A program made the translations under genes and the position numbers. The notes beneath the pieces were generated by a model. It ran no database searches. It had not been told where the DNA came from and was given only the letters and a program-made list of their open reading frames with translations. A DNA stretch of 64,000 bases, from the NCBI RefSeq assembly GCF_000341735.1, contig NZ_KB455575.1, positions 2,805,972 to 2,869,971 on the forward strand. The letters run 5' to 3'. Shown here one piece after another: positions 49,410 through 57,881 of the stretch (its first letter is position 1; every line of letters starts with the position of its first letter). This stretch comes from Methylotuvimicrobium buryatense 5G (GTDB lineage: Bacteria; Pseudomonadota; Gammaproteobacteria; Methylococcales; Methylomonadaceae).

Positions 49410-50354
49410 ATGCAAATAATACTCGCTAACCCTCGTGGATTCTGTGCCGGAGTGGATAGAGCCATTGAAATCGTGGATCAGGCACTTGAAGCTTTCGGCG
49501 CTCCGATCTATGTCCGCCATGAAGTCGTCCATAACCGCACCGTCGTCGATGGCCTTAAAGAAAAAGGCGCGATTTTCATCGAAGACCTGAGCGACGTCCC
49601 TGTCGGCTCCTATTTGATTTTCAGCGCACATGGCGTTTCGAAAAAAGTCCAAGAAGAAGCCGAGGAACGTAATTTAACCGTTTTCGACGCAACCTGCCCA
49701 CTAGTCACCAAAGTCCATTTGCAAGTTGCCAAGCATGCCAAACAAGACCGAGAGGTCATACTAATAGGTCACGCCGGACACCCGGAAGTCGAAGGCACGA
49801 TGGGCCAATATGAAAAATGCACCGAAAACGGCGGCATATATTTAGTTGAAACACCGGAAGATGTCGCCAAACTGAAGGTCAATAATCCTAATAATCTGGC
49901 CTACGTAACGCAAACGACGCTGTCCATGACCGACACCAAAGTCATGGTCGACGCACTCAGAGCCCGTTTTTCCTCAATTCAGGAACAGAAAAAAGACGAT
50001 ATTTGTTATGCCACGCAAAACCGGCAGGATGCCGTTTATGACCTTGCCAACAAAACCGATTTGATTCTCGTGGTCGGTTCTCCCAATAGCTCCAACTCTA
50101 ATCGCTTACGGGAAATCGCCGAACAACTGGGCAAACCGGCTTATTTAATCGATACTGCTAACGACATGAGCCGAGAGTGGTTCGACGGCATCACTGCCGT
50201 AGGCGTTACTGCAGGAGCATCGGCACCGGAAGTTCTGGTACAAGAGGTCATCAGCCAATTGAAAGCCTGGGGCGGTCTATCGATTACTGAAAACAAAGGC
50301 ATTGAAGAAAAAGTCGTCTTTTCCCTGCCCAGAGGCCTTAAAAAAACCGCATAG
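49410..50354 (+). CDS. ispH: 4-hydroxy-3-methylbut-2-enyl diphosphate reductase
   Basis: Last step of the MEP isoprenoid pathway: reduces HMBPP to IPP and DMAPP with a 4Fe-4S cluster. The 314 residues contain the three cluster cysteines: Cys12 in [13 protein letters not shown], one in [12 protein letters not shown] near 96, and one in [14 protein letters not shown] near 197; the substrate-binding [10 protein letters not shown] and [19 protein letters not shown] follow. It is 36 bp downstream of rraA. ErpA (7.6 kb) is a known cluster donor to this enzyme in E. coli. A long heptanucleotide array starts 83 bp after its stop. Confidence 0.98.
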   Translation: MQIILANPRGFCAGVDRAIEIVDQALEAFGAPIYVRHEVVHNRTVVDGLKEKGAIFIEDLSDVPVGSYLIFSAHGVSKKVQEEAEERNLTVFDATCPLVTKVHLQVAKHAKQDREVILIGHAGHPEVEGTMGQYEKCTENGGIYLVETPEDVAKLKVNNPNNLAYVTQTTLSMTDTKVMVDALRARFSSIQEQKKDDICYATQNRQDAVYDLANKTDLILVVGSPNSSNSNRLREIAEQLGKPAYLIDTANDMSREWFDGITAVGVTAGASAPEVLVQEVISQLKAWGGLSITENKGIEEKVVFSLPRGLKKTA

Positions 50355-50437
50355 TAATTTCTTAGGTTTTTCAGAAGAAACCGGGCAAGGACGCCCGAAA
50401 CACGAATCAAGCACTAACTCCTCCCATAATCCGCCCA

Positions 50438-50609
50438 TTCACCTTCCACCTTCCACCTTCCACCTTCCACCTTCCACCTTCCACCTTCCACCTTCCACCT
50501 TCCACCTTCCACCTTCCTCACCTTTCACCTTTCACCTTTCACCTTTCACCTTTCACCTTTCACCTTTCATCTTTCATCTTTCATCTTTCATCTTTCACCT
50601 TCCACCTTA
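50438..50609 (+). repeat. compound heptanucleotide tandem array
   Basis: About 172 bp of 7 bp period: a block of roughly eleven CACCTTC units, a block of TTTCACC units, a block of TTTCATC units, then back to CACCTTC-like units. The blocks differ by single changes copied along the array. Lies between the convergent ispH and channel genes. Short frames reading STFHLPP repeats are artefacts of this array. Confidence 0.95.
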
Positions 50610-50614
50610 TCCAT

Positions 50615-52351
50615 TCATGCAACCGGCCGGTTCTGCCGTTGAGCATACCAACGCATGAAATAGCCTTTAGGCAAATGCACACCGTTGCGTACATAGAATA
50701 AATTATATTCATTATTAAGCGTTGCATTCAGCAAGCGCCGCGACGCCCCGGTACCGCAAAACAAAATTTGATCGCCGATTTTAATTCGATAGTCGTCTGG
50801 GGGAAGTACACTTATCACTTCTCCCGACTTAACGACAAAGGCAATTAAATCAAGTTTTCGATTAAAATTATCGGGATGCTTTAAGATATCCCCTAACAGC
50901 ACCTGCTCCCCCTCCTCCAAGCATGCAGTGACAGCGCTACAGCGCTCCTTCACAACATCCACAGTGATTAAATGAGGCTGCCTACGTCCGATTTTTTTCT
51001 CGAGTTGCTGAATCACCTTCTCCATATCTTCCTTCCTACCCGGTTCGTCTTTCAATAAATGCTGAAAAAAAGGCTTTAATAGCGGGGCGACCAACAAAAA
51101 TAAAACACGCCGAGCGGTCACCAATGTCGGCTGCATAATCATATCGATTTGCGACGCCTCGAAAGCAATTCGATTTTCATGGCGATTTTGCCGAACCAAG
51201 GTAAACAAGTTGCCATTCAGTTTACGCGCATTCAGCAATATTCCCAGATTATGCCCGTCATCATCGGTTCCCGCCAAAATCCCTACAGCATTTTCTATTC
51301 CGGCCTGCGCCAAGGTTTTAGCCGTGCTCCGCCCTACGATATAACTATCGATCCCCTCTTCTTCGCTACAGTCATGCGGATCAATGACCACCGTCTTCAT
51401 GCCTTGCTTGACCAAGGCATGATTGATTTCATGCCCCATCCGACCGTAGCCGCAAACGATCCATTTTCCGAACGGCGGCTTAATAGCATCGCTGAGGCGA
51501 ACCCGCGGCGCTCTGACCAACCAGTTATTCAACGGATAAAAGCTAGGATGCGTCATCGTTGTCACCAACACCTTCGCGAACATTTTGAACGGATCGACGA
51601 TATGAACCTCTCCCCCCAAATTTGCGAGCGTTTCTTCGAAAACATCAACCTTTGACAACGTAATAATTCTGATACTCGGATTCAACAAACGCGCCAATGC
51701 AGAAATTTTTAGATTGATCTCTTCGTTATTGGTAATTGCAACAATCGCTTGGCAATTGCGTCTTCTAATTCCCGCTTCAAGTAGATGCTTAGGCACGCTT
51801 GCATCTGCGCATAAACCCGGCATCGGCACTCGGTAATCCCTCAACGTCAATGCCCTAATCCTATCCTCATCGCCATCGATAAATACTGCCGGCACACCAT
51901 AATCGCTTAAACCGCGAGCCAATACGCTACCGGTATCGCCGAAACCACAGATAATAAAATAAGGCTCGGAAATTCTAAGCACCTGCCGAGAAAACTTTCG
52001 CTCCTCGACCGCACGAACAAAGAAAGGATTCTGGAAAAGTCTTACGATACTTCCTATCGCATAAAACCAGGTAATCACGCTTACATACAGACAAACCATC
52101 GCCCAAAGCCTTTGAGCATCGTTAAATTCAAAAGGAATTTCTCCGAAACCGGTCGTCGTCGCGGTATAGGTCATAAAATAAAACGCGTGAAATACACTTA
52201 AGTATTGAGGCTTACCGTCGACTTCATGACCGGGAATAAAGACCATTCCCAAAATTGACACTGCATAAACCGTAATCAAAGCCATTACGGGCCTGCGCAT
52301 TTCACGCATTACTATAAAACTGACTCGGCTTAAATCGGTACTTTCCGTCAT
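50615..52351 (-). CDS. potassium channel with two RCK (TrkA-N) domains
   Basis: Two-helix ion channel of 578 residues. Membrane helices at about 22-40 and 84-104 flank a pore loop with filter TTTGFGE (residues 65-71) in place of the canonical TVGYGD. Two NAD-binding RCK domains follow: YFIICGFGDTGSVLARGL (about 131-148) and KWIVCGYGRMGHEINHALV (about 292-310), and a TrkA-C-like C-terminal part (about 450-545). This resembles Kch-type cytosol-gated K+ channels; ligand and exact selectivity are unknown. Next upstream, across an F1 copy, is the DUF6394 membrane protein, a frequent neighbour in related bacteria. Confidence 0.9.
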   Translation of the reverse strand: MTESTDLSRVSFIVMREMRRPVMALITVYAVSILGMVFIPGHEVDGKPQYLSVFHAFYFMTYTATTTGFGEIPFEFNDAQRLWAMVCLYVSVITWFYAIGSIVRLFQNPFFVRAVEERKFSRQVLRISEPYFIICGFGDTGSVLARGLSDYGVPAVFIDGDEDRIRALTLRDYRVPMPGLCADASVPKHLLEAGIRRRNCQAIVAITNNEEINLKISALARLLNPSIRIITLSKVDVFEETLANLGGEVHIVDPFKMFAKVLVTTMTHPSFYPLNNWLVRAPRVRLSDAIKPPFGKWIVCGYGRMGHEINHALVKQGMKTVVIDPHDCSEEEGIDSYIVGRSTAKTLAQAGIENAVGILAGTDDDGHNLGILLNARKLNGNLFTLVRQNRHENRIAFEASQIDMIMQPTLVTARRVLFLLVAPLLKPFFQHLLKDEPGRKEDMEKVIQQLEKKIGRRQPHLITVDVVKERCSAVTACLEEGEQVLLGDILKHPDNFNRKLDLIAFVVKSGEVISVLPPDDYRIKIGDQILFCGTGASRRLLNATLNNEYNLFYVRNGVHLPKGYFMRWYAQRQNRPVA

Positions 52352-52366
52352 ACCCTACCCCTCTAT

Positions 52367-52576
52367 TATACCCGTCGTAGATCAAAATTCGGCGCCTGGC
52401 TGTCCGCTAAAGGACGCCGTGAATACATCCCATGTAGGCTCTATGCCAGCTCCATGCTGGCAAAGCCTTTATGAGCGCCATGGATGGCGTGAATGTCGAT
52501 GTTGCAGGAGCGAAAATCGACCGGACAGCCAGGCGCCTCCTCTGGCACTGCCGAAATTTGAAGTGCGAACGGTATA
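52367..52576 (-). repeat. F1 fold-back element, copy 8
   Basis: From TATACCCGTCGTAGATCAAA to TTTGAAGTGCGAACGGTATA. Holds both the TGCCAGC / GCTGGCA-type hairpin and the hairpin module GTCGATGTTGC / GCGAAAATCGAC (52495-52521) preceded by CGCCAT / ATGGCG. It sits between the two ion-channel-associated genes. Confidence 0.9.
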
Positions 52577-52585
52577 AATCGTTCA

Positions 52586-52969
52586 TTACAATCGAGACAT
52601 CAACGTATCGGATACCAAAATAATGACGGATATGAAGTTAGCCAACAAAGCCCCGCCGCTTAGCGAGATAATGCTCACCATTACATCGGACGTCAATCCG
52701 GTTTCAGTCACATGTACGACAACGGTCCAATATGTAGCAGCCGCCACTAAGTGCAGGTCGGCAACCAGACTAGTCGCCAGCAACACAGCGCCTATTTGCG
52801 AGCGATCGCCTAACTTTAAGCCAGTCGCAATAAAATTAACGACAATAATCGCAAATAATTCAAAAACATTATGATGCTCGGGATTATCCATCTCCCCTAA
52901 AAAAAAACCGAAATTCAAGGTTAATGACAATACGATAAAAAAACCGAAAACGACTTTCTCGAAATTCAT
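52586..52969 (-). CDS. DUF6394 family four-helix membrane protein
   Basis: Small inner-membrane protein of 127 residues with four hydrophobic helices: 5-23, 37-50, 60-85 and 97-122. It begins MNFEKVVFGFFIVLSLTLNF and has the family wording NHHNVFELFA-like (HHNVFELFAI), VNFIATGLKLGDRSQIGAVL. Function unknown. It is upstream of and co-directional with the K+ channel gene, which is its usual partner, suggesting an accessory subunit or regulator. The F1 insertion between them might uncouple transcription. Confidence 0.8.
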   Translation of the reverse strand: MNFEKVVFGFFIVLSLTLNFGFFLGEMDNPEHHNVFELFAIIVVNFIATGLKLGDRSQIGAVLLATSLVADLHLVAAATYWTVVVHVTETGLTSDVMVSIISLSGGALLANFISVIILVSDTLMSRL

Positions 52970-53121
52970 CTAATAATGCTCCGGAATATAAATCAAACTG
53001 TAAATGTTATCCTAATCTGTATTAGAATTAGAAAGATATTAACAATAGATAAAAAATCGCACCGCTGACTCATATTTATTGTTAAAATTGTAAGCTTTGA
53101 ATTACAAACCGGAGAACCACA

Positions 53122-53481
53122 ATGTCATTGACCGCAATGGACCTTGTTGCCGCTGCTAAGAAAAACATCAAAGAAGTGGATGTTGCATCGGCAAAATCAG
53201 ATTTGTCCAAATATTTAGTACTCGACGTCCGAGCGCCCGGCGAGTTTGTTGCAGGCTCTTTGCCCGGAGCCATCAACATTTCGAGAGGTGTTTTGGAATT
53301 TAAAATCGCTAACCACCCGGATTTCGAAAATAAACAAGATGCCGATATCTTAGTTTATTGCCAAACCGGCGGACGCTCGGCACTTGCTACCGAAGTACTC
53401 AATAAAATGGGCTACAGTAAAGCAGTCAGCCTAGAGGGCGGATATCAAGCTTGGCAAAAAAGCGACGCAACCGACGAGTAA
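53122..53481 (+). CDS. single-domain cytosolic rhodanese
   Basis: Thiosulfate or persulfide sulfurtransferase of 119 residues, no signal or anchor. Domain features: LVLDVRAPGEFVAGSLPGAI (about 33-52) and active Cys in VYCQTGGRSALATEVL (about 82-97). It is followed at once by hslR (stop TAA then ATG), so both come from one transcript. GGAG precedes the start by 8 nt. Unlike the membrane-anchored rhodanese at 19.6 kb it is soluble; the sulfur acceptor is unknown, though the nearby TusB/DsrC-type genes handle persulfide too. Confidence 0.9.
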   Translation: MSLTAMDLVAAAKKNIKEVDVASAKSDLSKYLVLDVRAPGEFVAGSLPGAINISRGVLEFKIANHPDFENKQDADILVYCQTGGRSALATEVLNKMGYSKAVSLEGGYQAWQKSDATDE

Positions 53482-53874
53482 ATGCCTGTTGTTGAATCGT
53501 TAAGACTGGATAAATGGCTATGGGCTGCGCGGTTTTTTAAAACGCGCAAGCTCGCTGCCGATGCGGTATCCGGCGGCAAGGTTCACTTGAACAACCAAAG
53601 AACCAAACCGGGCAAGGAAATCGCCATCGGCGCCAAGCTTTCCATCCATAAGGATCAATATAGCTGGGATATTACCGTCACGGGCCTAAACAGCCAACGC
53701 CGACCCGCTTCCGAAGCGGCTCAACTTTACGAAGAAACTGCGGAAAGCCGAGAAAAACGGCAACAATTAATTATTCGCCAACGCGAAGAACAGGCTAATT
53801 TCGAGCATTTCGAAAGACCCTCCAAACCGAACAAAAAAGACCGTCGGTTGATTCACCGCTTCAAACGAGGCTGA
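53482..53874 (+). CDS. hslR: ribosome-associated heat shock protein Hsp15
   Basis: S4-domain protein that binds free 50S subunits carrying nascent chains and helps recycle stalled subunits after heat shock. The S4 fold covers residues 6-65: LRLDKWLWAARFFKTRKLAA then DAVSGGKVHLNNQRTKPGKE. The C terminus is basic (RPSKPNKKDRRLIHRFKRG), as in E. coli Hsp15 (133 residues versus 130 here). Starts immediately after the rhodanese stop. Convergent with the DsrC/TusE gene, 18 bp apart. Confidence 0.93.
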   Translation: MPVVESLRLDKWLWAARFFKTRKLAADAVSGGKVHLNNQRTKPGKEIAIGAKLSIHKDQYSWDITVTGLNSQRRPASEAAQLYEETAESREKRQQLIIRQREEQANFEHFERPSKPNKKDRRLIHRFKRG

Positions 53875-53892
53875 TTCCTATCATGGTTTCGC

Positions 53893-54225
53893 TTACAAAC
53901 AAGTCGGAGGCTTCGGCAAACCGGCCAGTTTACACGCAGACCTCAACGGCCCCTCCGGAAACAATCGTTGTAAATAACGGCTATTGCCCTTTTCCGCACC
54001 TAAATGCTTAGCTACTGCCTTAGTAAAAACCCTGGCGTTTGGCAAGTGTTTAAATTGAAGATAATAGCCTCTAATAAAAAAAATGATTTCCCAATGCGCA
54101 TCGCTTAATGTAATCGAGTTGGCCTTAGCAAGGTCGCGCGCCACCGCCTCGCTCCAGTCATTCATATCGACCAAAAACCCTTGATCCGTCAGGGCGGGAA
54201 ATTCCCCTTCGGCATTCAGCACCAT
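53893..54225 (-). CDS. DsrC/TusE family sulfur carrier with two C-terminal cysteines
   Basis: Small sulfur carrier, 110 residues. Its C-terminal arm RSACKLAGLPKPPTCL retains both reactive cysteines 11 residues apart (penultimate Cys and the one in ACK), which is the pattern of DsrC; pure TusE needs only the penultimate one. Other family parts: TDQGFLVDMNDWSEAVARDL (about 13-32) and LSDAHWEIIFFIRGYYLQFK. It overlaps tusB by 10 bp. With TusB next door the classical role is sulfur relay to tRNA 2-thiouridine (TusBCDE to MnmA), but TusC and TusD are not in the window. Confidence 0.9.
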   Translation of the reverse strand: MVLNAEGEFPALTDQGFLVDMNDWSEAVARDLAKANSITLSDAHWEIIFFIRGYYLQFKHLPNARVFTKAVAKHLGAEKGNSRYLQRLFPEGPLRSACKLAGLPKPPTCL

Positions 54226-54506
54226 GACAACGACTGCTTATGCGTAGCTGCCAATTCGACCCACTCGACATATTCGATAACCCTGATTCCATCAATCAAA
54301 TCGCCCCGGTCGATACCGAATAAAGACAAATCATCGGATAATGCACACAAATAACAAGACTTAGCCGATTGCGTCAAAACCTTAGCCAAACCCCCTCGCC
54401 CGACCAGACGAAGTATTGACGAACCTAAAAAAACCACCGCATCGCCGGCTTCAATACGCTCTAAAACGGCATCCACTTCGGATGACTGAAAAATCAAATG
54501 CAACAT
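54216..54506 (-). CDS. tusB: sulfur relay protein TusB/DsrH
   Basis: Subunit of the TusBCD (DsrEFH-like) persulfide relay, 96 residues: MLHLIFQSSEV at the N terminus, GDAVVFLGSSILRL near 21-34, and the DGIRVIEYVEWVELAATHKQ then SLSWC end (about 72-96), whose final W and C are a family trait. It overlaps the DsrC/TusE gene and follows the SMR gene by 5 bp. TusC and TusD partners must be elsewhere. Confidence 0.85.
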   Translation of the reverse strand: MLHLIFQSSEVDAVLERIEAGDAVVFLGSSILRLVGRGGLAKVLTQSAKSCYLCALSDDLSLFGIDRGDLIDGIRVIEYVEWVELAATHKQSLSWC

Positions 54507-54511
54507 ACTGA

Positions 54512-54841
54512 TTATTCGATATGTGTTAACTTCAGTCCCACCAATCCGACAACAACCAGAATAATGGAAAACAACCGCAAAATTTCAGCGGACTCCTTAA
54601 AAAGCACGATACCGATAACGGCAACCCCGACCGCGCCCATGCCGGTCCATACCGCGTATGCAGTACCCAGCGGTAACGTTCTAATTGACAACATTAGCAA
54701 ATAAAAACTGGCCGCACCGAAAACGATTGTCGTCAAACTTGGCCAAAGACGAGTAAATCCTTGGTTATACTTTAAGCTTAATGCAAAAACAATTTCCGCC
54801 AAACCCGCACATAACAACAAAAACCACGCCACGCGCTTCAA
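54512..54841 (-). CDS. small multidrug resistance (SMR) transporter, SugE/Gdx-like
   Basis: Four-helix inner-membrane antiporter of 109 residues working as a dimer. The essential proton/substrate glutamate is Glu16 (LCAGLAEIVFALSLKYNQGF), and GTAYAVWTGMGAVG (about 60-73) is the SMR signature. The GF after LKYNQ and the TLPLGTAYAVWTG wording favour the Gdx/SugE guanidinium-exporter branch over EmrE, but Trp in position 63-type sites differs, so substrate is open. No guanidine riboswitch is seen upstream. Read together with tusB and the DsrC-type gene. Confidence 0.85.
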   Translation of the reverse strand: MKRVAWFLLLCAGLAEIVFALSLKYNQGFTRLWPSLTTIVFGAASFYLLMLSIRTLPLGTAYAVWTGMGAVGVAVIGIVLFKESAEILRLFSIILVVVGLVGLKLTHIE

Positions 54842-55076
54842 TACCTCATAGACTTATCGATCAAATATTCTACAATATCAAATCGTTTGATAGACCGATT
54901 GCACATCAATTTTCAGCCTGTCACATTAATACTCCGAATATTTTGACGGATTTCTGCCCCGACAAAAAACTCGCCACCACAGATCCTTGATGCTTGCAAC
55001 GACTCAAACTGCACATCGGCGCAGAACCATGCTTCGCCATAAAGGCTGTACTTTTATAACTTATTTGCACCCCATT

Positions 55077-55790
55077 ATGAACAAGCAATCGGATCACATC
55101 GTACGCGACCAACGCCAGATCATCAATCATCTGACGCTGCTGATTAACGAGAAGGCCCTAATCAATCTAAACATCGGCAATAACGAATCGTTCATCACCA
55201 CATTAATTGCCATCGATACGGACACACATAGCCTTCTGTTCGATCTCAGCCCCAAGGAATACCAAAACAGACAATTACCGGGCACATCAAATGCAGTCTT
55301 CCGCACCGTATTGTCGGGCATTAAAATAAAATTCGAGGGCAAAGACATCGCCAAAACCAACTATCAAGGCGATGCCGTCTTTGCAATGCCGATACCTGAA
55401 AGCATGCTGTGGCTGCAACGCCGTCAATTTTATCGAATTAAATCGCCACTTTCGAAAACCAGCCATCTAAAACTAAGCGTTGCAGACAAAGTCATTCCAC
55501 TTCGTCTCTACGATATTAGTATCCCCGGTTTTTCCTTGTTAAACGATTCGGAACCGCTTAACCGGATATTATCGCCCGGTCAAATCTTTAAAGATTGCCG
55601 ATTGGCCTTGGATGGCCTTGGAGAAGACGCGATCGAGTTTATAGTGCTCTACCGCATACCATTAAACCCGAATAAGCCGGACAAAACCATGAAAATAGGC
55701 TGCCGACTCACCTCGATATCACCCGCCTTCGAATCCTGCATACAACGCTATATGCAACAAATCGAACGAGAACTTAAACAAAAAACCTAA
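55077..55790 (+). CDS. PilZ-domain protein, YcgR-like
   Basis: Probable cyclic di-GMP effector, 237 residues from the ATG at 55077 (MNKQSDHIVRD); the longer frame upstream is not protein-like. An N-terminal YcgR-type beta domain (about 10-105) precedes the PilZ domain (about 108-230), which has the two binding motifs: RRQFYR near 113-118 and DISIPGFSLL (DxSxxG) near 147-156. In E. coli YcgR brakes flagella on binding c-di-GMP; here the target is not evident. The xseA gene starts 6 bp later. A diguanylate cyclase lies 4 kb downstream. Confidence 0.88.
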   Translation: MNKQSDHIVRDQRQIINHLTLLINEKALINLNIGNNESFITTLIAIDTDTHSLLFDLSPKEYQNRQLPGTSNAVFRTVLSGIKIKFEGKDIAKTNYQGDAVFAMPIPESMLWLQRRQFYRIKSPLSKTSHLKLSVADKVIPLRLYDISIPGFSLLNDSEPLNRILSPGQIFKDCRLALDGLGEDAIEFIVLYRIPLNPNKPDKTMKIGCRLTSISPAFESCIQRYMQQIERELKQKT

Positions 55791-55796
55791 ACGGAC

Positions 55797-57146
55797 ATGC
55801 CCTTAACACTCGACAATAAACTCTATACGGTTTCACAACTCAACCGGGAAAGCAAACGAGTGCTCAACGAGCATTTTTTCTCGGTTCGAGTAGAAGGCGA
55901 AATCTCCAATTTAAGCACTCCCTCTTCCGGCCATATTTATTTTTCCTTGAAAGATACTGCCGCGCAAATCCGTTGCGCGATGTTCAAAACCCAACTGCGC
56001 CGCCTCAAGTTTAAGCCGGCGAACGGACTGCAAGTGATTGCAACCGCACAAGTCACCTTATACGAGCCTCGCGGCGACTATCAGCTAGTCGTCGAAAACC
56101 TCGAGGAAACCGGAGACGGCGCACTGCGCATGGCCTTTGAAGCGCTTAAGCATCAATTATCGAAGGAAGGACTCTTCGACGCCTCTCGCAAAAAACCTCT
56201 ACCAGCACTGCCTCATCGCATCGGCATCATCACCTCTCCTAGCGGCGCCGCAATCAGAGACATACTGACCGTGCTAAAACGGCGTTTTCCAGCTATTCCG
56301 GTCGTTTTGTACCCGGTTTCGGTGCAAGGAGATAACGCCAAACACGATATTGTCCGGGCATTGAATCTGGCCAACACACTCGACCAATGCGACGTATTGA
56401 TCCTCGGCCGCGGCGGCGGCTCTCTGGAAGACTTGCAAGCCTTCAACGAAGAAATCGTCGCGCGCGCAATCGCAGCAAGCGCCATCCCGGTTATCGCCGG
56501 CGTCGGCCATGAGATTGACGTGACGATCGCCGATTTTGTTGCCGATCTTCGCGCCCCAACACCTTCCGCCGCCGCCGAGCATGCGGTTCCCGATCAGCGA
56601 GAATGGCAAAGTCGTTTTATTGCGCTGGAAACCAAACTTTCGCAACATCTCGGCAGACAACTTACGCAAAAAGCACAAACTTTAGCCTGGCTCGATAAGC
56701 GGCTAAAACAACAACACCCCGGCCAAAAACTAGCCGCTAACGCCCAACGCCTTGACGAACTGGAGCTAAGACTCACCCGCGCGACTCGGCGCAAACTGCT
56801 GCAATGTTGCTCGACTCTAGACACTCAATCGGCAAAGCTACATAACCAATCGCCTGAGCGCATAATCAACAGCCTTGCCCTACAACAACATTATCTTCAG
56901 CAGCGTCTCAATAACGCCTGGCAACGAAAATTCGAACACTTACATCAGCAGCTCAACCAAGCCGGCCAAACGCTTCATGCGGTCAGTCCTTTGGCAACGC
57001 TAAATCGAGGCTATGCACTCGTCACCGACACGGAAACCGGCGCAGTAATTCGCTCGACCCGGCAAATCGAAAAAGACGCTGTTGTATTGACTCGTTTGGC
57101 CAATGGACGATTTACCAGTCGCGTGGAAACGATTACCGAGGAGTAA
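55797..57146 (+). CDS. xseA: exodeoxyribonuclease VII large subunit
   Basis: Single-strand DNA exonuclease subunit used in mismatch and recombination repair. The 449 residues start with an OB-fold DNA-binding domain (about 8-105: YTVSQLNRESKRVLNEHFFS then VRVEGEISNLSTPSSGHIYF), then the catalytic domain (about 125-330) with RIGIITSPSGAAIRDIL, RGGGSLEDLQAFNEE, AGVGHEIDVTIADFVADLRA then PTPSAAAE, and a long coiled-coil C terminus. Co-transcribed with the PilZ gene. xseB is not in the window. Confidence 0.97.
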   Translation: MPLTLDNKLYTVSQLNRESKRVLNEHFFSVRVEGEISNLSTPSSGHIYFSLKDTAAQIRCAMFKTQLRRLKFKPANGLQVIATAQVTLYEPRGDYQLVVENLEETGDGALRMAFEALKHQLSKEGLFDASRKKPLPALPHRIGIITSPSGAAIRDILTVLKRRFPAIPVVLYPVSVQGDNAKHDIVRALNLANTLDQCDVLILGRGGGSLEDLQAFNEEIVARAIAASAIPVIAGVGHEIDVTIADFVADLRAPTPSAAAEHAVPDQREWQSRFIALETKLSQHLGRQLTQKAQTLAWLDKRLKQQHPGQKLAANAQRLDELELRLTRATRRKLLQCCSTLDTQSAKLHNQSPERIINSLALQQHYLQQRLNNAWQRKFEHLHQQLNQAGQTLHAVSPLATLNRGYALVTDTETGAVIRSTRQIEKDAVVLTRLANGRFTSRVETITEE

Positions 57147-57192
57147 AAAGCTCCGCACCAAAATCAATCCGCGAAACGAATCATCGATACTT

Positions 57193-57354
57193 TATACCTT
57201 TCGCACTTCAAATTTCGGCAGTGCCCGAGGAGGCGCAGGGGTGTCCGACAAAGGCTTTGCCAGCACGGAGCTGGCATAGAGTATCTACATGGACGTATTC
57301 ACGGCGTCCTTTGGCGGACACCCCGGTGCCGAATTTTGATCTACGATGGGTATA
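57193..57354 (+). repeat. F1 fold-back element, copy 9
   Basis: A text-book copy: TATACCTTTCGCACTTCAAA to GATCTACGATGGGTATA, arms AGGGGTGTCC / GGACACCCC, hairpin TGCCAGC / GCTGGCA around ACGGA, core CATGGACGTATTCACGGCG. It ends one base before the stop codon (minus strand) of thpR, between two convergent genes. Confidence 0.92.
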
Positions 57355-57870
57355 TTAGCCCAGCAGCGACCACTGCCGAATAACCCGATAATCAACGCCC
57401 CCAGGCGCGGAACAGGATTCGACTAAACAAAAAGTATTGGAATGCCAAATAATCGGTTCGAATTCCGTTTGAAACGATTGCTTGGCTTTTCTTATCAGTG
57501 TCACATGCGGCCGATAGGCTCGCCCATCAATAGGATGATCGAGCGATGAAACCATTGCCGACAAACTCTCGGCTAAAATCATCGCCTTATCGTCCGGATT
57601 ACTGCTGGTTAAGCATATTATGCCCGGTTTTCGCCAAAAACTAAGCTCATCGAAATGGATCGTGACCGGCTCAAGCTTTTTCATTTCGCCGACGGCTTGA
57701 ACCATCGCCGACTCGAACACGTCGTTAACAGCCCCTAAAAATACCAATGTCACATGAAGGTTACCCGGATTAACTGACCTATCGCCAGTCTTTAACAAAC
57801 GACGCGCCAACTCTTCGCATTTACTTCGGACCGCCTCATCCGGCCATAACGCAAAAAACAGTCTTTTCAC
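57355..57870 (-). CDS. thpR: RNA 2',3'-cyclic phosphodiesterase (2H family)
   Basis: Opens 2',3'-cyclic phosphate ends of RNA to 2'-phosphate. The 171-residue protein has the two HxT/S motifs of the 2H superfamily: HVTLVFLG (39-46) and PHVTLIRK (about 126-133). MKRLFFALWPDEAVR is the ThpR/LigT-like N terminus. The stop codon TAA begins right after an F1 element, so the message's 3' end would run into that fold-back. It is 11 bp downstream of the membrane protein gene and likely co-transcribed with it. Confidence 0.94.
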   Translation of the reverse strand: MKRLFFALWPDEAVRSKCEELARRLLKTGDRSVNPGNLHVTLVFLGAVNDVFESAMVQAVGEMKKLEPVTIHFDELSFWRKPGIICLTSSNPDDKAMILAESLSAMVSSLDHPIDGRAYRPHVTLIRKAKQSFQTEFEPIIWHSNTFCLVESCSAPGGVDYRVIRQWSLLG

Positions 57871-57881
57871 GATTATTCAGC

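Noticed and set aside
50438-50609. CRISPR array
   Set aside because: The 7 bp units are directly adjacent with no spacers, and no cas gene is near. The dispersed F1-F4 repeats are also not regularly spaced.
50302-50658. Frame reading STFHLPP repeats
   Set aside because: It is produced by the heptanucleotide array and overlaps ispH and the channel gene; no initiation signal or protein-like composition.
54842-54986. Guanidine-I riboswitch before the SMR gene
   Set aside because: The upstream stretch is A/T-rich and lacks the conserved motifs of that riboswitch as far as I can see.
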